Shown: positions 1 to 11,486 of the stretch, in pieces
How the letters are laid out: each line of letters begins with the position of its first letter
Position numbering within the stretch: position 1 is the first letter of the stretch
Assembly: GCF_016808335.1 (NCBI RefSeq)
Contig: NC_053140.1
Coordinates: 28,142,086-28,206,085 of the forward strand
Direction: 5' to 3'
Origin: Panicum virgatum
Lineage: Eukaryota > Streptophyta > Magnoliopsida > Poales > Poaceae
DNA: 64,000 bases
Made by a program: the position numbers and the translations under genes
The notes under the pieces: generated by a model
What the model was told of the DNA's origin: nothing
The model's input: the letters and a program-made list of their open reading frames with translations, nothing else
Database searches by the model: none

Positions 1-461
1 TATCATGTTACTTCTATGATCTTGGACGAAAAACTCATTACAACAGTAACACTTTGGAGATGATGATGATCCGATCGCACGATTTTCTTCGCGGGCATGC
101 TTCATACCTATTGCTTGAACAAACAAATTTTCCCAAAAACATTAGTCTTTAAAATCAATTGACACGGTGGCGTACCTTATTTATCATCTTTTGCTTTGGG
201 GAGTGGGGACTCGATAGCGGATGCTGGGCCACTAACAAAAGTTTGCACCTACCACTAAAGAGCGGGTCTTCACATAGCCATCAACTTGCTTGAGTGAGAT
301 TGGACTTATCAAAGTACGGACATTGAGAACTTCTCAATCGCTTTGTGTCTAGGGTTTTACCTGCATTCATGGACACAAACAAGAAACACAGGATATATGC
401 AATAATAAAATTAGGGTTAGTCCAAAAACTAGATAGATCGCCCTAGGGTTCGTGTTGCCGA

Positions 462-479
462 TCCCCGGCAACGGCGCCA
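462..479 (-). other. Primer-binding site, tRNA-Asp type
   Basis: The minus strand reads TGGCGCCGTTGCCGGGGA, complementary to the 3' end of plant tRNA-Asp. This is the primer type used by Athila-like gypsy elements. It lies just inside the LTR that ends at 491. Confidence 0.8.
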
Positions 480-490
480 GAAAAGCTTGG

Positions 491-1945
491 TGACGCTCCT
501 TAGCGCCCCGATTTGTATACCGCAAGAGCACGGTTCGTGTAGCTTTTCCCTTAGAGTATTCCCCCAAGGTTTATCAATCCGTGGATCGACAAAGAACTAC
601 CTAAGGTTTTCCATCTAATCTAACGGATCTATCCTAACATGAAGCATTGATTGCATATAAAGGGTAAACCTTTGACAAATATGAGTGATGTGTAAAGGTT
701 GATCTCATCCATGAACATAGGCTTAATCATAGCAAAACCAAAGACATGACTAGGCCTATCGTCATCTAGTTGTAGTTCAAGCTAACGAGCAAATAAATCA
801 AGCATCTCAATCAAAAGCATCTTTAAATCAAAATCTCCAATCCGATCCTTCGATACCCCACCTACTCAGTGGCAGCGCCCTGTCACGACACCCCCCTTTG
901 GACAAAAGTACCCTGAAGCAAGTCGAACCCCCTTTGGTAGTTCCGCCATGAACCTCTAGCCACCATGACTACAAGATCATGCTAAGCGATCTATATCAAT
1001 AATAGATCTAAGATGAAGCAAACCCAAAGAAAAGAATGAAATCGAAAGAGCGAACATGATCGCTAATAGATTCGGAAGACATGATTATCATTACTCACAT
1101 AATGGATTCGTTTGGATCATCACCACCGAGTACATACCATTGACGACTCCAACTAGCTCATGAACTCCACCATGGCACAACCACGCAGGGAGGCCATGGC
1201 AGCTAGGGGTGGCCTAAGCCATCTCCTAGACAACTTCGAAGACTTGCGGCGGCCATCGTCTCCCTCCGGACTTGGCCCTAAGTTTTCGTCGAGTTCTGGG
1301 TGGATGGATTCTCCGAGTTGAATAAGGTGCGAGCTATTTATAAGCCGAGGAAGCCACCGGTCGAAGGGGAGGCCGAACCGCCTCGGAAACGGGCTAGGCC
1401 AGCTGGCCCCATGGGCCTAGGCCGGCCGGCCAACCCCCTTTCGGGCTCGTCTCGGTCTCATCTTTTGCGTGTAGACCCCTCGCATCTTCTAGAGTTTATG
1501 TCCTTCACGATTGCACCCCTTTGGACGTCGTTATCTTGGAGATATCTTCGGGGAAAGGATAGGATAGGGAATCCTTCCTTAAATCTTCATTTGCTTTGCT
1601 TAATCCCGAAGTATCTTGATCTCATCTTTGTGGGCTTGGTCCTTTGGGCTCTCTTGGAGGATGGATGTGCATGAATGGGCTTCGAATCAACATGGGCTTT
1701 GGTCTTTCCTTTGGGCTTTGGCCTTCGTCTTTCTCCGTGTTAGCGCTCGATCACGGGCCTCGTCGTTTCATGCTCCAAAATAGGCCAAAAACCTGCAAAA
1801 ACGAAGTTCCTCCAAAATATATGTGTAAGTGTGAAAATGACCAATAATTAGGCCGGGGTTAGGACGGTTAGTGATTTTGATATTAAATTCATGCCATTAT
1901 CAATGATAAACAAGGGATAAAAAGGGTACTTAAGGAGCGCCAACA
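491..1945 (-). repeat. LTR (1455 bp) of the minus-strand gypsy element
   Basis: On the plus strand it begins TGACGCTCCTTAG and ends TAAGGAGCGCCAACA, so it has TG...CA ends and an unusually long terminal inverted match (GCGCTCCTTA against TAAGGAGCG). It is followed on the inner side by a 10-bp spacer and the tRNA-Asp primer site, which fixes it as the 5' LTR of a minus-strand element. Open frames inside it (for example 1300-1674) lack ATG starts or similarity and are not genes. Confidence 0.75.
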
Positions 1946-2902
1946 TTCACCACTGCCTTGACCCCATCTTCATCAACAATGATGGTATGTGCATCCTCTA
2001 CCTCTCAACTCTCTTGATTCATGAGTTTGAATGGTTTTTAAATCCGATTCACTAAAATCAAACTCAAGAATCAGCGTGTTGCACCTGCTCTACATGTTTC
2101 CTATTGTTAGCTTGCATATGTTTTATTCCATGCTTATCACCTTGATGCTTGTGAACAAAAATCCTTAGGAAAACATGCTTATCTAAGTAGTCGACGTTTG
2201 AGATATGGTTTGGATGATATGATCTTCGCTCTTTATTGTTTAAGTGCTTGGGAATTGTTTTTTGAAAATTTGGAAAATCCTTTGCGAAGCTCCTCTTTGA
2301 TATGCCAAAGTCCAACCAAAGCCATATGATGATGTATCTTGAAAGCCATTTACACATATGCTGCTTGTCTTTGCATTGAGCTTTGTCAAACTGTTGTGAC
2401 CCTTGAGAGAATTCTTTTCATGCTTTCATGATCAAGATTCACGTGCACACCATATACCCCCTTGCTATGCTTCTTTAAGAAGTTAGCATTGTACCATCCA
2501 CTCATTCCACAAAATAAATGCTCCACCATATGTGTTGGTCTCTCTCTCCAGTTTTTGTTAAAAAAAAGAGAGGCATGGGCTATCGAGAAAAAAAATATAT
2601 GGACACATGAAGGTCCAAGTATTTTAAAAAAATAAAAAAAGAGATAGCCATGCTCTCTAAAGAATTTATATAGGGAGAGAGATCATACAAAAGGAGTTTC
2701 CATTCCATCCATCACAATCTATACACGTGCACATCTTGATCTGATTGTATGACTTGCTTTTCTCTTTGGATCCGGTCTTTGACTTTGCAATACATGTGAT
2801 ACAAGTATGAGTTATTCTTCATACCCTACCTTGAGCTCCACATATAGCCATCACTAGAAGTAGGATGATGAAAAGGCAAGTCAAATGCCTTGGTAAGGAC
2901 AT

Positions 2903-5900
2903 TGTAACACCCGGTTTATAAAAGGACATAAACCGAGCAATCATATACGTGCCAGGATCAAGTCACACGTATATACAATAGAATGAACAATATATCACAT
3001 CACATATCACGTAAAAAGATATAATAAAGCGAGTACGAATGTTATTTATTACATTAATGACAAAATGTCTGATACAGAGTATGCGGAAGCATAAAACATA
3101 AACGAAGCCTCTCGGAAGCTGGGCACCACAGGGACGTCGACTGGGAGACGAACGCCTAGAAGTCCTCGTACTCCTGGTAGCTCCGGGTGAACTCCCTCGT
3201 GTCGGCAGGAACTGAGCAGCAGTAGAGTATCCCCAAGAGGAAAAAGAGTAGAGTAGGCAAGAGTGAGTACACAACTTGTACTCAACAAGTATAACACAAA
3301 CTATGAGGCTCTAAGGTTGGCTAACTCAACTGCATTAGCTTTTAATCTTGGCAAAATTTTATTAAAGATATTTACTACAAGTTGATGATTTACCATACCC
3401 CAGTTACATAGTAATTAATCAGAATTAATTATGATGCTACTGAGAACCAAACCAAACCAACCACCCGGGGAAACCCTCCTAACCAAAGGAAGATAACCCC
3501 ACTAATCAAAAGGAGGATCTGGGCCGCTCATGACCGTGAGCACGGCTAGTATACCAGTTTTACACTCTGCAGAGGTTGTACATCTTTACCCACAAGTCGT
3601 GAGCTACGCTAGTTGTTCATCACACTTCCTTAGGTGAGATGACTAGCAAACTCACTACGAGGCCGTTACAAAGGACCACGTTGGTAAGGTTTAACCGCTA
3701 AGGATTCAGGCAATGCAACGATGGTACCCACCTCGAGGGGGTACAAGATAACACAGACCAGCCTCGTAGCGTAGGGACCATTGAAGCTCGACCCCCCTCT
3801 TGCCCCGTTGGTAAGTTACTCCCGAACCAAAATGACCTAATTAGTAAGCCAAGACCGTCCCATTCCAGTCTTGTGGTAGCGCTGTTGACCCAGGTTATCG
3901 CTCTATGAACCGGTCCTTATGGAGAGTGGCCAACCCAGCAGTAAGCACCGTGCTGGCCCCCTAAACCATGTTTCTAACAAAACATATTTTAATGAGACGT
4001 GAGCCACTCAAACGGGCCACTCCTAGAATTAAGTTGCATATACCATTAATCAAATTAATTAAAAAGGACCAAGTGTGTTATAGCGCGGCACCTAGCACAA
4101 CTAACCAAAATGCAACCCAAGGGATATATATAAGATAATAAATTGGCTAGGAAAATCCTTATAGGCATACAATATTAAAATACAGTATGAAAATGTATTT
4201 AAAGTGATAGGTGTTGTTCATGTTATACTTGCCTTCCTCAAACTGCTCCTGCTGCTCAAAGTGCTCAAAAGGTGGTGGCTGCTCCGGGTACTGGTATTGG
4301 GGCTCCTCTGGTAGCTCAACGTCTACTCACGAACACATGGCCAAAACAAGGCAATAACATAAACATACAAGCAAACAAGCGCAAACACTAAGAAACAGTA
4401 CAATAATACATAAAAACAGCAAACAAAACTAAGCTAGAACTATTCTTCGCGTTACAATGATCGCGTGGACATAAAGATCACCTAAAACGGAGCTAGAACG
4501 CGAAAATTAGGCCTAAAACAATGTCTAGGGGCTAAACTGTAAGAAAAACAGACTTTCTAGGGGTTTTCAGCAAAAACCAGGGGCCTAAATGTAATTAAAG
4601 CTTAGCTCCAAGGGCTAACGCATGAAAACACACGGACTAGATGGCGGGCACTATTTCTGGAAAGATCAGGGGCCTAAACATTAAAAACAGGACCTATCCG
4701 TAATTACTTTTGAACAGACTTGGACCGCGGGTTGATAACCTAAAAGCACAGGGACTCTTTAACAAGATTGCCAGGCCGAAGGGGTATGCGCGGATCTGGA
4801 CCGTTAGATCACAATCCGGTGGCTCAAAACGAAAGGGTATGCGGGATCTAATCTAGGCCGCTGATTTCGGATCAGACGACTATGGTGGGTCGCGGTCGCC
4901 GGCAACGGCGGCACACGCCAGAGACGAAGCTCCGCGGCGGCGAGCTCGCCGGGGTTGGGCCAACTAGTGTTACAGAGCTCGGTTCGGCCTGAGGTTTGGT
5001 CCAGGAGTACGAGCGCAACACGCGTAAACCACTAGGGCCATTTGCGTGGGGCTGCAGGGTACATGGCGGTGCGAGCAGTGACTGCGGCGGCCCTGTGCGG
5101 CGAGGCTCGCCGGCGCCGGCCGTTCGGGGCTCTCCAGGGGCTACGGCCCATCCAAACTAGCACAAAAAGCTACAGGGAGGTGGGGCGATGCTTACCCAAG
5201 GATCGGACTAGCCGGGCTGCAGTGGAGGGACGACTGCGGCGAGGTCGAGCGGCGGGTCACGGGCGGCGTTCGCGGAGGAGGGTGCTGCAGGGCGTCTCCG
5301 GGCCTGCTGATACGCCAGGGAGAAGCGCAGCCGTGCTGTGAACAAGAACCAAGGGTCTGTGAGGCACGGGGCTCACCGACGGTGAGGAATTGCCACGGCG
5401 GACGGGATCTCACCTCCGGTGGTGCAGAAGCGATTCCGGTGCTGCAGGGGCCTAGGTCGAGCGTGGGGGCCCCGGGAAGGTTCTAGGCGGCACGGCGGAG
5501 CTTCTGCGGGGGTTCACAGCGTCGGAGGTGCAGCGGGACGGCGTAGCCGTGGCGGTGCACAAGCTCTGCACGGTGGAGCGAGCGGGCGGCAGCGTTGGAG
5601 CTCGGTGGCGTCTGCGGTGTGGTGTGATAGGGCACGGGGAAGGCCAGGATAGAGTTAAAAGGGGAAGGCTGGAGATTTGAGCGTGCGGGCGAGAAAAAGG
5701 GAAAGGGATCCCCTGCGATCTCGCCGGCGATCTCGGGCGCGAGCTGGCGCGGGGAGGAAAGGAAGGGTGGAGGGGATGGCGCTGACAGGTGGGGTCAGGC
5801 GGTCAGCGGGAAGGGAGGGACGCGGGCGCGCGCGTGGAAGCTAGCTGCGACACCCGCTGACATGTGGGACCAGGAAGCGGGGCGCGGGACGTGCGCGCGG

Positions 5901-6405
5901 GCTTCGTGTCGCTGCTGACTTGCGGGCCCACTAGAGAGGAGGAGGCCGCCCTGCGCGCTGCTGCTGTGTCGCTCTTGCTGGGCTGAGGGTGGAAGCGGGC
6001 TGTGAGCAAGAAAGGGAGTAGGCTGGGCTAGGCCGCGAGCGGGAAAAGGGAAAGAGTGGGCCGCACGGTGAGAGAGGGAAAGAGGAGCTGGGCTGGGTCG
6101 GCTGTTGGGCTGGGTTTGGGTCTTTCTAGTTTCTCTCTCATTTTCTATTTTGTATTTCAATCTAACTCAAACCAATCAAACTATTTGAATTCAAATTCGA
6201 ATTTGAATTCAACCCTAACACTCAAACAAATAAATTAATGCACCAGCATGAATGCAACAACAAAATTTTAACCTTAGACAAAATTTTAATTACTCGCGAA
6301 AGAAAATTTAAATTAAATGCAAGGCTAAGCATATAAACCTTAGAAAATTAAATAAAGCCAATTAAATTTATTATTAAATGCTGAAATTTAAATTAGGATG
6401 TTATA
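2903..6405 (-). mobile_element. Solo LTR, Tekay/Del-type gypsy family
   Basis: This 3.5-kb sequence begins TGTAACACCCGG and ends GGATGTTATA on the plus strand and is flanked by a 5-bp duplication GACAT (2898-2902 and 6406-6410). It matches, end to end, the LTRs of the Tekay element at 20923-36997, which sets its orientation as minus. No internal region, primer site or polypurine tract accompanies it, so it is the product of LTR-LTR recombination. The GC-rich half (about 4850-6100) carries many spurious open frames. Confidence 0.88.
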
Positions 6406-6676
6406 GACATATACACATTGAGCGATCCGAGAGAATCAAATGAGGAGCCAATCAAGATTTCTTTTGAAAACTTATTGAAAAACCCCAAGCTACTTGACAT
6501 GAGGAGTAGAAGTGATTTGATTCGCGACCATTCCATTCCTCAACTACCCAAGACGGCATGATAGACACTTCAAAGTTCACAAGTGCAAGGTATGGTTTGG
6601 AATATCTCTTATGTTCGCTTCATACCTTTGGAAGTCATGTTCCACCTTAGTCCTTTATGCTTTACTCGAGGACGAG

Positions 6677-6698
6677 CAAAGGGTAAGTGTGGGGGAGT
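6677..6698 (+). other. Polypurine tract before the Athila 3' LTR
   Basis: The purine-rich run AAGGGTAAGTGTGGGGGAG directly precedes the LTR start at 6699. The same block precedes the LTR at 43061, where it reads AAGGCTAAGTGTGGGGGT. Confidence 0.75.
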
Positions 6699-8619
6699 TG
6701 TTGACGGCTACTAAGTACCAAATCTAGGCCGTCAACTCCTGCATAAACACATGAAATATAAACATCAACGTAGTGGTAGGGGTTTATTACTGACCATTTC
6801 CATGAGTGTTGGTAAATATTTGTATACAAGTGAAATAAGGGTGAAAACACACTTCGTGAGCAGGGAAGCACACTTCTCAGTTCAAGGCAAAAGGCGCAAC
6901 CAATCAGAGTATGAGATTCAGGCTTAAACGGATCAAAACAAGCCCAAATACTACAGCAAACAAGCGTAGGACAGGCCATGCCCCATGGGCTTAGGACAAG
7001 CGACACCAGGACAGCCCAAATATCAAGTTTGGGGGCGGTTGGAGCCTCGGGCAGGCCGACTGACCTACCAAGTCAGCCGACGTAGCCCATGGGCCCCACT
7101 ACCTCAGCCTTGACGCGTGGTAGCTCCTCACTGGCTCCCAAGGTTGGTTCTAGGGGGTAGAGTTGCAATCCTCGGCCGAAAGCACCATGGCTCCCTCCAC
7201 TAGTAGAAAACAAGCCAAAGGTCCACCCTAAAAGTACCAGTATCAAAATGAACCGGTACCTATGCTAGCATAGGTACCGGTTCATCTTCATACTGGTACT
7301 TTTGGGGTTGATGGAATCTATGGATGAGTCTTAGGTACCGGTTGGTAACACCAACCGGTACCTAAGGCTCACCATAGATATCGGGTGGTAACTTTTACAT
7401 TAGTACCGGGTGGTACCATCAACCGGTACCTATGGATGAGCCTTAGGTACCGGTTGGTAACACCAACCGCCGGTTGGTGTTACCAACCAGTACCTAAGGC
7501 TCATCCAAGGGTTACTTCAAAAGGAAAATATCTCTCTTCCCATCACAAGTGATGTGTAGGTGAGATGGTAAGAAAGGTGCACGTGACACAAGAAGTCCCA
7601 AGTTCGAATCCCAGCCACCATTGCATGCATATTTTTGACAAAAATGAATGCCATTGGTACCGGTTGTGTTACCCGGTGTTAAAGACAAAAGCCTTTGGTC
7701 TCGGTTTCGGGGTACCGGTTGGAAAAACCGATACCTAAGGCCCTATTCAACCGGTGCCTAAGGGCCTTTTTCCAGTAGTGCTCCTATACATATATGAGGG
7801 GAGGGGTTCCATTTGAGACACACCACCAAGTGTGAGCTTCACACCATCTCTTGCATTTAGAGTTGTCTTAGAATAGGGAGAGGGTAGAGGTACTCAGGAG
7901 GGATGCCGGTCTTCGGCGCTCTTCTCCATTTTGTACCTCTACGAGAGTGCGAGATTAGTTCGGGAGAAGTGCCGAGGTGTCGGCTCTCTGCTTCCAGCTT
8001 GCACCTCTATGGATGCTGCTACATTCTTCGGTATTTAGTAAGTATTCGTGGTTCCTATCTCTAGTATTTTACTTGGTATAGTAGATGCTAGTAGTGCTTG
8101 TAGTTGAGTGAGATCAGTTCTCTTACTCGCGGGTTAGTCGCTCTGTATTCGTACAGAGTGCTATAGTTTGCTACGGCTCGAGATACGTAGTTAGACTATA
8201 GTAGTAATCAATAGCGTAGATGTGGTGTCTAGGCTAGGGGTTATCCTTCATTTGCCTTATATCCTACGGTTTGTTAGAGGTAGGCTGTAGGTGGTGATAG
8301 CCCTATTGGTCCTTCGTAATCCTCCACGTTCGGATATAGCGTAGAGCTGTTGGCCGGAGTCGACTAGCAGACCAGTTGTAAGCCGGTGCCTGAAGCGAGT
8401 ATTGTGCCCGAGAGATCGACCTTTAACTTGGCAGTAGCACTATCTTAGGAATCCTTTCTACCTTTCTACCTATCTTGGTGTGTCCTTGGACCGATTAGAA
8501 TAGAAGAGAGTGCACACACGTTCCCTGTGGATTCAATAACCCTTGGAATACTCTGAGGTGAAAGCTACAACAGTATCCGTGCGCTTGCGGATTTATTCGT
8601 GACGCTAAAATACCCAACA
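6699..8619 (+). repeat. Athila 3' LTR (1921 bp including the CACTA insert)
   Basis: It begins TGTTGACGGC and ends AAAATACCCAACA, the same ends as the LTRs of the complete Athila element, but from a diverged subfamily. Without the 583-bp CACTA element and its target duplication it is about 1.33 kb. A 9-bp inverted repeat GTTGACGGC/GCCGTCAAC lies at 6700-6708 and 6728-6736. A TATA-like segment (CTATACATATATGAGG) follows immediately after the CACTA element. Confidence 0.85.
7198..7780. mobile_element. Non-autonomous CACTA (En/Spm-type) element
   Basis: The ends are CACTAGTAGAAAA and, on the opposite strand, CACTACTGGAAAA (11 of 13 bases match), flanked by the 3-bp target duplication CTC (7195-7197, 7781-7783). 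The interior is packed with direct and inverted copies of GGTACCGGTT/AACCGGTACC, the subterminal repeats to which CACTA transposases bind. At 583 bp it has no transposase, so it is a deletion derivative dependent on an autonomous partner. It inserted into the Athila LTR just upstream of its probable TATA box. Confidence 0.9.
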
Positions 8620-9741
8620 CTCCTTGTCCATTCTCTGCGTCTCCGTGGCAACACTGTTAGCCGTGGAGGTAACAGGAGCTGCTGACCCTGGAATTGGTGG
8701 AAATGGAGTAGTGGAAACTGGCTGAGTAATCGGCTGAGCTCGAAATGTATCAGAAGTATCTAGCTGCAGCGGCTACTATTCAGACAGAAGTAGTAAGTGT
8801 GCTGAGGGCGGTGAGATAGCCAATAAAGGTTGTACTGTAAGTGGCTCAGTGCCAGTACGCTGCCACAGGTGCTCGAACATCAGTGCCGTAGACTCTGTCT
8901 CTCACCATTCCTGATTCGTCCGCTCTTGCTGCTGCTGGATAGCATCAATCACGGACATGTTGTGCTCTTCCCGGGCTGCTGCCTCCTCCTGCAGCTTCAG
9001 CATCCTCTCGTTGAACTGTGTCTGCATGTTGATCATCATCTGCATCAGATCGGCAGTAGTTGGTGCTGCAGGTGAAACTGGAGCTTGGGCTGGTGCTGGA
9101 TCTGGCTGAGCTGAACTGGAACCACCTGCCTCTGCATCATTAGCTCTAGGAGGTAGTCCGAGTCTGATGAGTCGGAGCCATAGTCGTCATCCCAAAACCC
9201 ATTAATGGCATCCAAATCCTCAATAGCATCATCTTCCTGTAGAGTTGCTTCTCGCTCTTCTGGCCACGGCGAGGATCCCTAGAAGACGGCGGGTTGTAGA
9301 CCTTGTAAAAAGTAGGGCTGTCTGCAAGTGGGTGACGAACTGGATTCTGCAAATGCTGAACAATGGTCCTGTCCAACAGATAACTAATAATATGTGCGTA
9401 GGGCTGCTGTCTTCTTGCCTTCAATCCATCTACAATACTGTCCTGAATCTCACACAGAAGAAAGTCTACAATATCAAACGGTGTATGGGACATGATGTGA
9501 AGGAGGAGCCACTGCTGGATACTGGTGGAGACTCAACCTCCTGAGTAGCTGGTTCTCTGATCTCCAAAGCTCCCGAGTTTGCTGTTGCTGCTGTTAACAA
9601 TGCCCGTGCGTCCTTAGACAGCTTCATCTTCTTTCTAGGCTCGTCTGCAACACCTTTGCCCTTGTTCTTCGCCGGTCTGCGAGGTGGCTCGCTGCCTTCG
9701 CCCTCATCATCACGTCTGGCAACCTGCTTGGTCCTAGCCAT
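8620..9741 (-). pseudogene. Broken gene for a nuclear-looking protein with an H3-tail-like N-terminus
   Basis: Translation starts at ATG 9741-9739 in a good context; the first ten residues are MARTKQVARR. A basic, low-complexity region with nuclear-localisation-like clusters (RRPAKNKGKG, PRKKMKL) follows. After a frame change near 9510 comes a segment with DIVDFLLCEIQDSIVDGL and QQPYAHIISYLL, resembling the helical part of grass transposon-type proteins of unknown function. Further frame changes lead to an Asp/Ser-rich acidic stretch (about 9170) and a Gln/Met-rich coiled-coil segment (about 8905-9060). There is a TGA at 8902-8904 and two adjacent TAG codons at 8773-8778 where Gln-Gln is plausible. 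Coding-like sequence continues to 8620, where an Athila LTR cuts it. A 5' untranslated exon may lie at 10343-10634 (donor AAG|GTGAGG). Function is unknown. Confidence 0.55.
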
Positions 9742-10342
9742 CACTGACCTCACAAGAAATAATTGCAGCAATGGCAATCACCTTTAGATGCTTGTCCTCA
9801 ATCCTAATAAGCAACCAACCAACTGAACTAACCACACACTGCAGAATCGGATATACGGACATGTAATAATTTGTAAGTATATTTCTAGAACTAAGTAACC
9901 TATCTGAACAGCGACAATAAGGTGAGACAGAGGGGGGCATAACTACATCGAATAGTGAAGGTGAAGCCCGGAGAGTCTGAGTTACGTTGAGAAATTTGGT
10001 GTGACGATCAACAAACCCCTGATAATGCACACAGGGTACCCCGGGACATTAATACCAAGGGAAAAAAAGAAATCAACTACTCCAACAGTTTACTTTTGTA
10101 AATACTGAGAATGAGCTAGGACCAAGTTCAACCATTGTATAAACAGCATAATCTTACTAATCTTACTATTATGAAAAGTAAAAAATTCCAAATGCAAACC
10201 TTTATGCATGATACTTTAAGCGGTCACTAACTTCAACATGTTGAATTTCTAGAACCATTAATCTATAGGAAAGACAAAAAAGAAAAAAAAAGATAGCTTC
10301 TGAGACCGAAAATGTAGCCGGAATGGGAAATCCTCACCTTCA
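9742..10342 (-). other. Probable first intron of the 8620-9741 gene
   Basis: This AT-rich stretch lies between a strong minus-strand donor (AAG|GTGAGG at about 10336-10343) and an acceptor-like AG a few bases upstream of the ATG at 9741. I see no other gene or repeat in it. The intron is inferred from splice-site consensus only. Confidence 0.4.
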
Positions 10343-10640
10343 AGCCGTTAGGAGGTGAATCACGCCAGCGAAGGAGAAGGACGGGGACGCGAGGAAGCAA
10401 CCAGGTCTCGGAGCCAGTGGGAGTACGCGCGAAGAGGCGACCTAGGGCGAGTGGCGGCGCCCTAGGGTTTGGAGCGGCGGCGGCGCTGCGCTGGATAGAT
10501 GAGGCCGCGGCGCTGAGCGGGACAGACAAGGCGACGCGAGGACGGTGGCGCGGCGTGCGGCCGCGTTGGTGATGGCAAAGAGGAGGCGGAGGCGGCTCCG
10601 GCGGGGGTAGAAAGTCAAGGCCGCGCGAGGGCAAATGATG
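10343..10640 (-). promoter_or_regulatory. GC-rich 5' untranslated exon and promoter-proximal region
   Basis: A sharp GC-rich island with CCGCCGC-type runs, bounded on its left by a good minus-strand splice donor. This is typical of grass gene 5' ends. It probably serves the minus-strand gene ending at 8620. A proline-rich open frame on the minus strand (10263-10634) is compositional and not taken as coding. Confidence 0.4.
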
Positions 10641-10732
10641 GAGATATCGGGTTACCGGGCCCCATGCGAACGGTTAGGTTAGGACGGATGGCACATGGTC
10701 TGGCGGTTCGAAATGGACGGCTGAGATGCACC

Positions 10733-11300
10733 TCAAGTTTTCCCTACCCAAGTTTTGGCAAGGCAAAATTTTGGAATCAAACCAATCAGTCCCTTCGTTT
10801 GAGGATGAGACCAGTGCGCCATCGGAATAGGGCACCGGCGATCAGAGGTGACTACCACCGTTAACCAAGATCGGACAGGGGGCTACCACCGGTGATCAGA
10901 GGTGACTACCATCGTTAACCAGATGTGTTTCTAAAAGGACTCGGCAAATAACCTGATGGAGCTGATCTTACCATGTACCATTTGGACCGGTGTTCACAAT
11001 TCTCGTGTTCCGGACTATCTGCCTCGCGGCCTGCTTTGGTTGCTTCACGTGTTCACGTGTTGTCACCGGGCAGACCGTGACTCACAAATTGGATCGGCGA
11101 TTAACATTCCATATACCGGTCAATATTTCAGGTTGAGCCCCACTTCGTGGGCGCCAGTGGGGTTGTGCGTGTATATGGCCCACACCTCATTGACCAATTG
11201 TGTTAGTGCCTGATCTTTTGATGCAAATGTTGGCTCATTTTGCAAACTATTTCAATGCGAATTTAACTGATTTGCAAAATTGAGTGCAAAGTGCAAAAGT
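10733..11300. repeat. Intergenic repeat, copy 0 of 3
   Basis: This region shares blocks with 46720-47190 and 59930-60410, including TTTGAGGATGAGACC, GTGCGCCATCGG and GTGATCAGAGGTGACTACC. Inside it a block of about 50 bp containing GATCAGAGGTGACTACCA occurs twice (about 10848-10866 and 10898-10916). Near 11205-11300 it also holds a short match to the sequence downstream of the F-box gene (GATGCAAATGTTGGCTCAT). It looks like flanks of a duplicated F-box unit whose gene has been lost. No coding sequence is supported. Confidence 0.55.
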
Positions 11301-11486
11301 ATGGCAGTTACCAATATCAAGCTTTCCCCTCAACCTCTGAACCTACGTGTCAAGAGCGCCTCTCGAGTCTGCGGCGACTGGGGACAGTGCCTATTTTTGC
11401 CGCGTGTCGTGCGAACATGAGTGGGTACTGGAGACTCCGTAAATGCTTCAGTGCTGGCACACTTGACAAGTACGCCTAGGGTTATC

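Larger units (their letters stand above)
1..1945 (-). mobile_element. Ty3/gypsy LTR retrotransposon, 5' end only (LTR plus leader)
   Basis: The element runs right to left: its 5' LTR is 491-1945, its primer-binding site is 462-479, and its untranslated leader fills 1-461 and continues out of the window. I see no gag reading frame in the visible leader. The right border (1945) abuts sequence that aligns with the 3' internal region of the Athila elements in this window, so this element either inserted into, or was recombined onto, the Athila remnant at 1946-8619. The tRNA-Asp primer site suggests an Athila/Tat-like lineage, but no coding sequence is present to confirm it. Confidence 0.75.
1946..8619 (+). 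mobile_element. Athila-lineage element, 3' remnant with 3' LTR
   Basis: 1946-2897 and 6411-6698 align by eye with the post-integrase non-coding region of the complete Athila element at about 41800-43060: the same word order around the TTGATGCTTGTGAAC motif, and the same CTCGAGGACGAGCAAAGG block before the polypurine tract. The 3' LTR follows at 6699-8619. The body is interrupted by a solo LTR (2903-6405) and the LTR by a CACTA element (7198-7780). No gag-pol remains in the window; the 5' side is cut off at 1945. The 3' border (8619/8620) falls inside the coding remnant of the minus-strand gene at 8620-9741. Confidence 0.8.

Noticed and set aside
462..479. Possible tRNA-Asp gene fragment
   Set aside because: Only the 18 bases complementary to the tRNA 3' end are present, next to an LTR; it is a primer-binding site. 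The same holds at 37145-37162.
5042..6238. Several frames of 70-120 codons
   Set aside because: Same GC-rich LTR zone in the solo LTR at 2903-6405; not conserved with the sister LTRs.
9712..9741. A real histone H3 gene
   Set aside because: Similarity ends after about nine residues; no histone fold follows.
10263..10634. 123-codon proline-rich minus-strand frame
   Set aside because: Composition-driven; the area is better explained as a GC-rich untranslated exon with a splice donor.
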